From assembly GCA_947450015.1 (NCBI GenBank), contig CANFUB010000127.1, forward strand, positions 1-7,215: 7,215 bases of DNA. Reading direction: 5' to 3'. Positions 1 through 6,547 of this stretch are shown here, one piece after another (within the stretch, counting starts at the first letter, position 1; each line of letters begins with the position of its first letter). Origin of the DNA: Bacteroidota bacterium. Its GTDB lineage: Bacteria; Bacteroidota; Bacteroidia; NS11-12g; UBA955. The notes under the pieces are model-generated. The model worked only from the letters and a program-made list of their open reading frames with translations. It searched no databases and had not been told where the DNA came from. The translations under genes and the position numbers were made by a program.

Positions 1-239
1 GAATATTTTTATTCTATTCACAATAATATAATTCATAATTAAATATTATTTATCCATTTAATTAAATATAGAATTCGATATACAATATTTTATATACTTA
101 TAATTTCAATTTTGACTAATTCTCATTTTTATTTCTATTTTTACTAAACCCTAATATTTATCCTTTAAACGCTACATTAGCAAGGTGTTTATTCTGATAA
201 TGTTCATTATTTTCAACCAGAAATGAATTCATTTATGCG
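1..239. other. A+T-rich non-coding region upstream of rel
   Basis: No reading frame stays open here on either strand; stop codons occur every few codons in all frames. By hand count G+C is about 19% over the first 240 bases, falling to about 12% in the first 120, well below the coding DNA that follows. It contains a 10-bp palindrome TTTAATTAAA at 57-66 and many A/T runs. I see no tRNA, no repeat array and no convincing tail of an upstream gene. It probably holds the upstream promoter region of rel, and A/T-rich DNA of this kind is often bent. Confidence 0.6.
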
Positions 240-247
240 TAAATTTG
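240..247 (+). promoter_or_regulatory. Putative -7 promoter box of rel
   Basis: TAAATTTG fits the Bacteroidota -7 consensus TAnnTTTG in full. It ends 9 nt before the ATG at 257, the same spacing as in front of other genes in this window. Transcription would begin a few bases downstream, leaving a leader of only about 5 nt. I see no good -33 TTTG element at the expected distance, and a match in such A/T-rich DNA could be chance. Confidence 0.42.
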
Positions 248-256
248 ATGCTGTTT

Positions 257-2485
257 ATGTTGGACAACGAAATTTCTCCATTGGAGCGCGAAGAGCAGGA
301 AAGAGTAGAGATACTGAAGCGTTACAAGGCATTGTTGCGCTCAATTCGCCATGAATTAACCCATGAGCAAAAAAAATTAATTCGATCTGCATTTGATTTA
401 GCCCTGGATGCGCACAAGGACATGCGTAGAAAGACCGGAGAACCTTATATTTATCATCCTATTGCAGTTGCAAGAATTGCAGCCCAAGAAATTGGACTTG
501 GCACTACCTCCATCGTTTGTGCCTTGATACACGATGTTGTAGAGGATAGCAATTACACAACCGAGGATATCAACCGAAGATTCGGACCTAAGATTGCCAA
601 AATTGTGGCAGGCCTTACCAAAATCCAAGAAGTCTACGACCACACAGACAGTATGCAGGCGGAAAATTTCCGTAAAATGCTGCTTACACTTAGTGATGAT
701 GTGCGTGTTATTCTTGTAAAACTCTGCGATCGATTGCACAACATGCGTACGCTCGAAAGTATGAGTCGCAAAAACCAACTCAAGATTGCCAGCGAAACCT
801 TGTTCCTTTACGCCCCATTGGCCCATCGTTTGGGTTTATATGCTATTAAATCGGAATTAGAGGACCTTTCTATAAAATACACCCAAAGAGAGGCTTTTAA
901 AGAGATATCTGCCAATTTAAATGCCAAAAAAGCGGCCCGCGACCGATTCATTAAGAAATTCATAGAACCAATTAAGGAAAAATTAGACGAGGCCAACTTA
1001 AAATACGAGATTAAAGGTCGCCCCAAAAGCATTTACAGTATTCTCAAGAAAATGAATCACCAAGGCATTCCTTTCGATCAGGTCTATGATTTATTCGCGA
1101 TTCGTATTATTACAGATTCTACGCCTGAAAAGGAAAAATCAGATTGTTGGACCGCTTATTCCATCATTACTGATATTTATAAACCCAATCCAGGGCGAAC
1201 ACGCGACTGGATTACCACACCCAAAAGCAATGGCTACGAAAGTTTGCACAGCACGGTGATGAGCAATGATGGTAAATGGGTAGAAGTTCAAATACGTTCG
1301 AAACGCATGGATGAAATAGCCGAAAAAGGTTATGCCGCCCATTGGAAATACAAAAACTCGAAAGATGGCATTGAAAGCGATCAAGGTACTGGCGTAGACA
1401 GTTGGCTATCTAGGATTAAAGATATTCTTGAGAACCCATCAGCAAATGCACTTGAATTCATGGATGACTTTAAATTACAACTTATCCATGAAGAAATTTT
1501 TGTATTTACCCCTGAAGGCGACTTAAAAAAGCTTCCACAAGGCGCATCTACACTCGATTTTGCATTTGAGATTCATACACAGGTTGGTAGCAAATGTATT
1601 GGCGCTAAAGTGAATAACAAATTGGTGCCTATTAGTCATAAGCTAAGCAATGGCGACCAAGTTGAAATATTAACTTCCGAGAAACAACATCCACGAGAAG
1701 AGTGGTTGCAATTCGTAGTGACAGGTAAAGCAATTGCACGAATAAGAAATTCTCTAAGAGAAGAAAAAAGAGAGGTTGCAGATACGGGTCGCGAAATGTT
1801 AAAAAAGAAATTCCACAAAGAAAAAGTGGAGTTCACAGAAGATAACATTGCCAAAGTTGTTGCGGCACTGAAGGTTCAAAGTGTTCTTGACCTATGTTAC
1901 GCAGTTGCTAAGAACCTAATACCGCAAGAGAAATTAGCGATTCATGACATCGTTAACAAGAAAATCAGTGCTGAGCCAAAACCTAAAAAAGAACCAAGTG
2001 AAAAACCAATCTCCAAATCGAGCAAGGAGATTATTATTGGTGATGAAAACGACTTGCCTTATAGTTTTGCAAAATGCTGTAACCCAATACCTGGTGATGA
2101 TATTTTTGGCTTTATAACCATTGGAGAAGGTGTCAAAGTGCACCGAACCAATTGCCCGAATGCGGTTTCTTTATTAAGTAATTATGGCTACAGGGTGATT
2201 AAAACAGAATGGAAAAACTCGCCAGTGAAAGCCGATAAGATGTTCTTGGCAGGTATCAAACTCATAGGTATTGATGATGTAGGTATTGTGAGCAGCCTTT
2301 CTGATATCATCAGTAAGAACATGGGAGTGAACATGAAATCGATTACCATCGAAAGTCATGATGGCACATTCGAAGGCACCATTGTTTTATTTATTCAAGA
2401 TACTACGCATTTGGATACCCTTATTCAGAATATCAAACTGAAACATCAGAACATGGAGGTAAGCAGAATTGCGATTGCGAATTAA
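257..2485 (+). CDS. rel: Bifunctional (p)ppGpp synthetase/hydrolase, RelA/SpoT (Rel) family
   Basis: A cytoplasmic stringent-response enzyme that makes (p)ppGpp from ATP and GTP/GDP and also hydrolyses it. All domains of a long Rel are present in 742 residues. The HD hydrolase has H67, H92-D93, E96-D97 and D158, matching the metal-binding and catalytic residues of the family. The synthetase has GRPKS from residue 254, the RxKD-type motif R314-T-R-D317, and the GTP-binding motif NGYESLH with Y327, E328 and H331. A TGS domain (about 414-473), a helical region, a Lys/Pro-rich linker, a zinc-finger/CC domain (C607, C608, H629, C633) and a C-terminal ACT domain (about 662-739) follow. Intact hydrolase residues and a basic RxRD motif point to a bifunctional enzyme rather than a synthetase-only RelA. 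Starts at TTG 245 and ATG 248 are also in frame; I chose ATG 257 because a TAnnTTTG box ends at 247, so the earlier starts would lie at or before the transcription start. The stop overlaps that of the convergent ferredoxin gene. Confidence 0.96.
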   Translation: MLDNEISPLEREEQERVEILKRYKALLRSIRHELTHEQKKLIRSAFDLALDAHKDMRRKTGEPYIYHPIAVARIAAQEIGLGTTSIVCALIHDVVEDSNYTTEDINRRFGPKIAKIVAGLTKIQEVYDHTDSMQAENFRKMLLTLSDDVRVILVKLCDRLHNMRTLESMSRKNQLKIASETLFLYAPLAHRLGLYAIKSELEDLSIKYTQREAFKEISANLNAKKAARDRFIKKFIEPIKEKLDEANLKYEIKGRPKSIYSILKKMNHQGIPFDQVYDLFAIRIITDSTPEKEKSDCWTAYSIITDIYKPNPGRTRDWITTPKSNGYESLHSTVMSNDGKWVEVQIRSKRMDEIAEKGYAAHWKYKNSKDGIESDQGTGVDSWLSRIKDILENPSANALEFMDDFKLQLIHEEIFVFTPEGDLKKLPQGASTLDFAFEIHTQVGSKCIGAKVNNKLVPISHKLSNGDQVEILTSEKQHPREEWLQFVVTGKAIARIRNSLREEKREVADTGREMLKKKFHKEKVEFTEDNIAKVVAALKVQSVLDLCYAVAKNLIPQEKLAIHDIVNKKISAEPKPKKEPSEKPISKSSKEIIIGDENDLPYSFAKCCNPIPGDDIFGFITIGEGVKVHRTNCPNAVSLLSNYGYRVIKTEWKNSPVKADKMFLAGIKLIGIDDVGIVSSLSDIISKNMGVNMKSITIESHDGTFEGTIVLFIQDTTHLDTLIQNIKLKHQNMEVSRIAIAN
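2482..2485. other. Shared palindromic stop codons of convergent genes
   Basis: The four bases TTAA contain the TAA stop of rel on the plus strand (2483-2485) and the TAA stop of the ferredoxin gene on the minus strand (2484-2482). The genes therefore overlap by 4 bp and no intergenic terminator can lie between them. Each transcript must end inside, or beyond, the coding region of the other gene. Confidence 0.93.
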
Positions 2486-2811
2486 TGCCCAATAATTACA
2501 GACTGATCTGGTATAGTTACTACTAAATCAACATCATCTTCGAGTTTACACTGACAAGCCAAGCGCGAATTGTACTTTGGATTGCGGGCACGGTCTACGA
2601 AATCCTCTTCTTTTTCGCTGATTTCTGTTAGGCTATCTGCTCCTTGTTCTATATAGATATGACAGGTGCTGCAGGCACACACAGCGCCACAATTGTGGTG
2701 CAATTCAACGTCGCTATCCATGGCAACATCAAGTATGATTTCGCCTTTAGAAATATCGACTGTAATGGGTTGTTTATCCTTTTCTTCGAACTTAAAAGTT
2801 ATTTTGGGCAT
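2482..2811 (-). CDS. [2Fe-2S] ferredoxin, adrenodoxin/ISC-Fdx type
   Basis: A small (109-residue) acidic soluble electron carrier with one [2Fe-2S] cluster. The predicted ligands are C41, C47, C50 and C86, spaced C-x5-C-x2-C-x35-C, within the segment HHNCGAVCACSTCH and the later SRLACQC. This is the vertebrate-type (adrenodoxin-like) fold rather than the plant type. An extra cysteine, C45, sits four residues after the first ligand, where the E. coli ISC ferredoxin also has a conserved non-ligand cysteine (established family knowledge), so a role in Fe-S cluster assembly is possible. Electron supply to a monooxygenase or reductase is an alternative; no partner enzyme is in the window. The ATG is 9 nt after the stop of the secreted-protein gene, with no promoter box of its own, so the two are probably co-transcribed. 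Its TAA stop lies inside the palindromic TTAA that also holds the stop of rel. Confidence 0.94.
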   Translation of the reverse strand: MPKITFKFEEKDKQPITVDISKGEIILDVAMDSDVELHHNCGAVCACSTCHIYIEQGADSLTEISEKEEDFVDRARNPKYNSRLACQCKLEDDVDLVVTIPDQSVIIGH

Positions 2812-2820
2812 GGTTGGTTA

Positions 2821-3750
2821 TTAATCTGTTAGGGCAATGGTGGTAACAGCAGTGGTTTTACTGCCATTGATGGTTGAAGTTTTTGTGAAAGTAATTCTTA
2901 CTGGCCAGCCTTCGGCAATACTGTATTCAGCTTCGCATTTGTGTAGCAGTAGGGCTGTTGCTAATTCTGATTTTTGTGGCTTTGGAACTTGCATGGCCTC
3001 GCTTATATTAACCATTGTTTCATAAAGAATCCTTTGAAATTCCTTATCATTAGGCGTAATATTAGCCGTTAGTTTGCAGCGATCAGCTGTAGCATTAAGA
3101 GCAGTCATTTTAAATACAGCTACGGCAGGATAAGGTTCTCCCCCAAATGTATTCTCCATATAGTAATCATATGTATAGGCTTGATTTAATTTGTATTCAA
3201 AGCCATAGAAATAATGAATTAAAACCATTTCTTCGCTAATGCTTGTTCTTAGCAACGTTGGATTATTAAAAAGTGATTTCATTTTTTGAGCTACAACCCT
3301 TGTAACATCATTGTCTGGCCAATTCAATTTTTTAAACACATTGTTTAAGCCTTTGTTTGAAATTGCAATAATTTCATCAAGGTTCAGAATTGTATCAAAA
3401 ACACCCAATTCATTGGTTCTATATTTAATGGTTACACCTTTAAAAAGTTCTGCATAAGCTATGGAAACTGAATCCTTAGGATTGCTAAAAATAAAATTTT
3501 TGTAGGTGTAATGGATGGTATAGTGCTTATCTGTAGAATCTTTTATTTCCCAAAGTGCATTCATTATTGAGGTCTCAACTACCGGCTTACCCTTTACAGT
3601 TTTAGTTTCTGTTTTCGTGTAAGTCACATTTTTGTGAGCACCTTTGAACCAATAGCCCACCATTGGAATTGTATTGCCCTTTTGAATAGTATTCTGTGAA
3701 CACACAACATTAACATAAAGCAAAACTAAAACAGCGATAGAAAATTTCAT
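2821..3750 (-). CDS. Secreted protein of unknown function
   Basis: I do not recognise a named family with confidence. The 309-residue product starts with a typical signal peptide: K2, a hydrophobic core at residues 5-16, and a likely signal peptidase I site V16-C17-S18|Q19. C17 lacks a good lipobox, so a lipoprotein is less likely. The mature part is rich in Thr, Lys and alternating hydrophobic residues, suggesting mostly beta structure, with no further membrane segment. Visible landmarks are YYMENTFGGEPYPAV (196-210), cysteines C225 and C272 that could form a disulfide, and a late GWP (281-283) followed by a strand-like Thr-rich tail. The general look resembles Bacteroidota periplasmic or surface proteins annotated only as DUFs. 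An ATG at 3843 extends the frame by 31 residues, but it would bury the signal peptide and lies upstream of the promoter box at 3767-3760, so I prefer ATG 3750. The gene probably leads an operon with the ferredoxin 9 nt downstream. Confidence 0.82.
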   Translation of the reverse strand: MKFSIAVLVLLYVNVVCSQNTIQKGNTIPMVGYWFKGAHKNVTYTKTETKTVKGKPVVETSIMNALWEIKDSTDKHYTIHYTYKNFIFSNPKDSVSIAYAELFKGVTIKYRTNELGVFDTILNLDEIIAISNKGLNNVFKKLNWPDNDVTRVVAQKMKSLFNNPTLLRTSISEEMVLIHYFYGFEYKLNQAYTYDYYMENTFGGEPYPAVAVFKMTALNATADRCKLTANITPNDKEFQRILYETMVNISEAMQVPKPQKSELATALLLHKCEAEYSIAEGWPVRITFTKTSTINGSKTTAVTTIALTD

Positions 3751-3759
3751 TGAAGGGTG

Positions 3760-3767
3760 CAAAATTA
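3760..3767 (-). promoter_or_regulatory. Putative -7 promoter box of the secreted protein-ferredoxin unit
   Basis: Read on the minus strand this is TAATTTTG, a full match to TAnnTTTG, followed by CACCC. It ends 9 nt before the ATG at 3750, predicting a leader of only about 5 nt. A clear -33 element is not seen. The box also favours the short start of the downstream gene over the upstream ATG at 3843. Confidence 0.55.
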
Positions 3768-3850
3768 TTGCATAATCACTAGAATACCTATTAAGAAAAA
3801 CAATGAATGAATAGATTTTAAAAAAGTTAAATTTCGAGCACATTTTAATT

Positions 3851-3858
3851 TAATTTCG
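3851..3858 (+). promoter_or_regulatory. Putative -7 promoter box of menD-menB
   Basis: TAATTTCG matches TAnnTTTG with one change (C for the last T) and is followed by CACCC, as at the divergent promoter. It ends 9 nt before the TTG start of menD. The box is the main local support for that non-ATG start. It lies about 90 bp from the divergent box at 3760-3767, so the two promoters could share a regulator, but I see no clear operator. Confidence 0.5.
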
Positions 3859-3867
3859 CACCCGCCT

Positions 3868-5544
3868 TTGAACATTTACCAAACCAATATTAATACCATA
3901 GTAGCAACCCTTTTTGCAAAAGGCTTAAGGAGAGCCGTTATTTGTCCGGGTAGTAGAAATGCACCATTGGTTATGGCTTTTGCAAGGTTTGGTAAAATCA
4001 AATGTACCTCAGTGGCCGATGAACGTTCTGCTGCTTTCGTAGCCTTGGGTATGGCAAAGCAATTACAAGAACCCGTAGCAGTAGTCTGTACAAGTGGTAG
4101 TGCAGCACTCAATCTTTACCCAGCGATTTCAGAGGCATACTACATGCAGATTCCTTTAATTGCAATTACCGCTGATAGGCCAATTGAAATGTTAGACCGT
4201 TGGGATGGTCAAACCATCCATCAAAAGAATGTTTTCGAACCACATGTGCTTGCTTCCTTTCAAACACCAGAGGCAATTGATAAAGACCAAATTGAAATTA
4301 TTAATAAACTCACAATTGATTTATACACTGTTTGTAATGGCCTCTTAAAGGGACCAGTTCACTTAAATGTGCCCTTAATGGAGCCCTTATACAGTGCCGC
4401 AAACCAAACTTTCAAATACCCTAATATTAGTATTATTGACACCCAATTGGAAGTTGACGAGGATTGGGAAATTGCAATTGATAAGGACCATTTTTTTAAG
4501 GATTATCCAAAGGTGATGGTATTGCATGGCACTAATGAGGGCGATGTAGGTTCAACTGAACTAAAAGCGCTATCTGAAAATCCATTTGTCGTAGTGATAA
4601 GTGATGTTGTTTCAAACAAACACCAATTTCAATCCATACAAAATTGGGAAGGCGTTTTTCTTAATACTAGCAAAGAAATTCAGCATGAATTGGTGCCCGA
4701 TTTACTGATAACCACTGGCAAAATGGTTTTGAATAAAACCATCAAAACCCTTTTTAGAAAACATCCACCTAAAAGACATTGGCACATTGCTGAGAATGGT
4801 TATTGTGCTGATACTTTTTTTACCGAACCTGAAGTATTATCGCTTGCACCTAAGCAATTTTTTAAACAGTTTAATACATTCTTACCCGAAGAGCATTCAG
4901 AGTATCATCTATTATTTAAAAATTTAAGTCGCCAACAAATACAGATTGGTGACACTGTAATTGATCAAAATTACAATGAGTTTTTAATGGTCAAATTAAT
5001 TTTAGATGGGCTGCCAGAGAATATTGTTTTGCATTTAGCCAACAGTATGTCTATCCGTTATGTGGCTTATTTGGGCAGCCATCTAAAGAACACCTGGGAA
5101 GTATACTCTAATAGGGGTGTAAGCGGTATTGATGGTTGCACAAGCACGGCTGTAGGCGCGGCAATGAGCGATTCTCGAACCCATGTTTTGATCACTGGTG
5201 ATATTGCATTTTTCTACGACATTAATGCCCTTTGGCAAACCCAAATGCCAAGTAATATTAAATTAGTAATATTAAATAATTTTGGTGGTGGTATCTTCAA
5301 AAACATTGATGGTCCATCGGGGATTCCAGAACTCAATCCTTACATTGCTACACCGCATGTTATGGATGCCAAATTATTAGCTGAACATTTTAAACTAAGT
5401 TATAACAAAGTTGTTAATCTATCGGAATTAAGTCCGGCAATTGTAGCATGGCTAGCTTCCGACAAAGCTTCAATTCTAGAAATTCAAACAGATTCCAATA
5501 TAAATTCAGATATCTTTACACAATACAAACAACAAATTTTATGA
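3868..5544 (+). CDS. menD: MenD, 2-succinyl-5-enolpyruvyl-6-hydroxy-3-cyclohexene-1-carboxylate synthase
   Basis: A cytoplasmic thiamine-diphosphate enzyme that adds the succinic-semialdehyde unit from 2-oxoglutarate to isochorismate, the first committed step of classical menaquinone synthesis. The 558 residues match the usual MenD length. The N-terminal Pyr domain shows PGSRNAP at 27-33, the ThDP-activating glutamate E52 in ADERSAAF, and the TSGSA loop at 75-79. The C-terminal PP domain shows the diphosphate/Mg-binding motif beginning G444-D445 (GDIAFFYD) and ending near N470-N471, followed by FGGGIF. The start is TTG 3868: no in-frame ATG lies before the PGSRNAP motif, and the first internal ATG (residue 36) would remove it. 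The box at 3851-3858 gives this start the same spacing as the other genes here. The last codons overlap menB as ATGA (5541-5544), so the two are co-transcribed and probably translationally coupled. Confidence 0.96.
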   Translation: MNIYQTNINTIVATLFAKGLRRAVICPGSRNAPLVMAFARFGKIKCTSVADERSAAFVALGMAKQLQEPVAVVCTSGSAALNLYPAISEAYYMQIPLIAITADRPIEMLDRWDGQTIHQKNVFEPHVLASFQTPEAIDKDQIEIINKLTIDLYTVCNGLLKGPVHLNVPLMEPLYSAANQTFKYPNISIIDTQLEVDEDWEIAIDKDHFFKDYPKVMVLHGTNEGDVGSTELKALSENPFVVVISDVVSNKHQFQSIQNWEGVFLNTSKEIQHELVPDLLITTGKMVLNKTIKTLFRKHPPKRHWHIAENGYCADTFFTEPEVLSLAPKQFFKQFNTFLPEEHSEYHLLFKNLSRQQIQIGDTVIDQNYNEFLMVKLILDGLPENIVLHLANSMSIRYVAYLGSHLKNTWEVYSNRGVSGIDGCTSTAVGAAMSDSRTHVLITGDIAFFYDINALWQTQMPSNIKLVILNNFGGGIFKNIDGPSGIPELNPYIATPHVMDAKLLAEHFKLSYNKVVNLSELSPAIVAWLASDKASILEIQTDSNINSDIFTQYKQQIL

Positions 5545-6362
5545 GCAAAAGAGAATGGCAAACCATCAAGAAATACGATGAAATACTTTTCGATTATTTT
5601 GAAGGCATTGCACGTATAACCATTAACCGTCCCCGTTATCACAACGCTTTTACACCGAAAACAAATACGGAGATGATAGATGCGATGGATTATGCAAAGG
5701 AGCATCCAGATATTTACACAATTATATTGACAGGAGCTGGTGATAAAGCTTTTTGCAGTGGTGGCGATCAAAACATTAAGACCATAGGCGGATATAAAGA
5801 TGAACATGGCATTCCAAGATTAAATGTATTGGAGTTACAAAAGAGAATTCGTTCATGTCCAAAGCCAGTAATTGCCATGGTCAATGGATTTGCAATTGGT
5901 GGTGGCCATGTATTGCATGTGGTTTGCGACCTATCAATAGCCAGCGAAAATGCTGTGTTTGGTCAAACTGGACCAAAGGTTGGTAGTTTCGATGGTGGAT
6001 TTGGAAGTAGTTATTTAGCGAGAATTGTTGGTCAGAAAAAAGCTAGAGAAATTTGGTTTTTATGCCGTCAATATTCTGCACAAGAAGCCTATGATATGGG
6101 TTTAGTCAATAAAGTGGTGCCATTAGAGAACCTTGAAGACGAGGTTGTTACTTGGTGTCATGAAATGATGCAGAAAAGTCCAATTGCACTTAGAATGATT
6201 AAATATGGCTTAAATGCAGAATTAGATGGACAAGCAGGTATTCAAGAATTAGCAGGAAGCGCTACCCTTTTATATTACTTTACTGATGAGGCACAAGAAG
6301 GCAAAAATGCATTTTTAGAAAAAAGGAAGCCTGACTTTAAAAAGTTTCCGAAATTTCCATAA
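5541..6362 (+). CDS. menB: MenB, 1,4-dihydroxy-2-naphthoyl-CoA synthase
   Basis: A crotonase-fold enzyme that closes the second ring of the naphthoquinone by a Dieckmann-type condensation of o-succinylbenzoyl-CoA. The 273 residues carry the family signatures: oxyanion-hole segments AFCSGGDQ (70-77) and IGGGHVLH (119-126), the QTGPKVGSFDGGFG segment with D151, and Y246 in the LYYFTDEAQEG motif. Q142, G144 and W172 fall at the spacing of the bicarbonate-binding Gln, Gly and Trp of E. coli MenB, so this is a type I, bicarbonate-dependent enzyme (family knowledge applied to residues seen). The reading frame is open further upstream to an ATG at 5448, but that lies inside menD; the conserved N-terminus MSKREWQTIKKYDEI fixes ATG 5541. 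It overlaps the menD stop by 4 bp. A hairpin 14 nt past the stop probably ends the transcript, so menD-menB is a two-gene unit and menA, menC, menE, menF and menH must lie elsewhere. Confidence 0.97.
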   Translation: MSKREWQTIKKYDEILFDYFEGIARITINRPRYHNAFTPKTNTEMIDAMDYAKEHPDIYTIILTGAGDKAFCSGGDQNIKTIGGYKDEHGIPRLNVLELQKRIRSCPKPVIAMVNGFAIGGGHVLHVVCDLSIASENAVFGQTGPKVGSFDGGFGSSYLARIVGQKKAREIWFLCRQYSAQEAYDMGLVNKVVPLENLEDEVVTWCHEMMQKSPIALRMIKYGLNAELDGQAGIQELAGSATLLYYFTDEAQEGKNAFLEKRKPDFKKFPKFP

Positions 6363-6376
6363 GTTAAAAGGTAGAA

Positions 6377-6404
6377 GTATGAACTTGATATTTCAAGTTC
6401 ATAC
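6377..6404 (+). terminator. Perfect 12-bp hairpin after menB, probable terminator
   Basis: GTATGAACTTGA (6377-6388) and TCAAGTTCATAC (6393-6404) form an uninterrupted 12-bp stem with the loop TATT. It begins 14 nt after the menB stop, where a transcript end is expected. The stem is A/T-rich (4 of 12 pairs are G:C) and is not followed directly by a T run; the nearest is TCTTTT at 6425-6430. It may therefore be a weak intrinsic terminator, or an mRNA 3'-end-stabilising structure. Confidence 0.6.
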
Positions 6405-6529
6405 ACACTGACTCCCAAAAAGTATCTTTTAATCGAAAAATTTCGCAAAATAGTACAATGATTGCTCACATTAGCGGGTTAATTTGGGAGATGGACTAAA
6501 CTAATCCCCATAATCTCCACATTTTCCCG

Positions 6530-6537
6530 TACCTTTG
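6530..6537 (+). promoter_or_regulatory. Putative -7 promoter box of the DEAD-box helicase gene
   Basis: TACCTTTG is a full match to TAnnTTTG and is followed by CACC. It ends 10 nt before the ATG at 6548, giving a predicted leader of about 6 nt. No obvious -33 TTTG is present at the standard distance; a TTTG at 6483-6486 is too far upstream. Confidence 0.62.
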
Positions 6538-6547
6538 CACCTTCTAT

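Noticed and set aside
235..354. A 39-codon open frame starting at ATG 235, overlapping the start of rel.
   Set aside because: It is out of frame with rel, has no recognisable features, and sits on strongly conserved rel coding sequence.
398..826. A 142-codon minus-strand open frame inside rel (and shorter ones elsewhere in rel, menD and menB).
   Set aside because: These are antisense shadows of genes with clear conserved domains; their products are rich in Cys, His and Asn without any domain pattern.
3764..3776. Inverted repeat ATTAT-TGC-ATAAT overlapping the minus-strand promoter box, considered as an operator.
   Set aside because: The arms are only 5 bp of pure A/T, which is expected by chance in this region.
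3751..3843. A 31-codon N-terminal extension of the secreted-protein gene from the ATG at 3843.
   Set aside because: It would place a charged segment before an otherwise classic signal peptide, and it lies upstream of the TAATTTTG box, so it is unlikely to be transcribed from that promoter.
5448..5540. A 31-codon extension of menB starting inside menD.
   Set aside because: It overlaps the conserved C-terminus of menD, and the MenB N-terminus is fixed by the ATGA overlap at 5541.
6434..6445. A small inverted repeat CGAAA-AA-TTTCG between menB and the helicase gene.
   Set aside because: The 5-bp A/T-rich arms with a 2-nt loop are too weak to support a terminator or operator.
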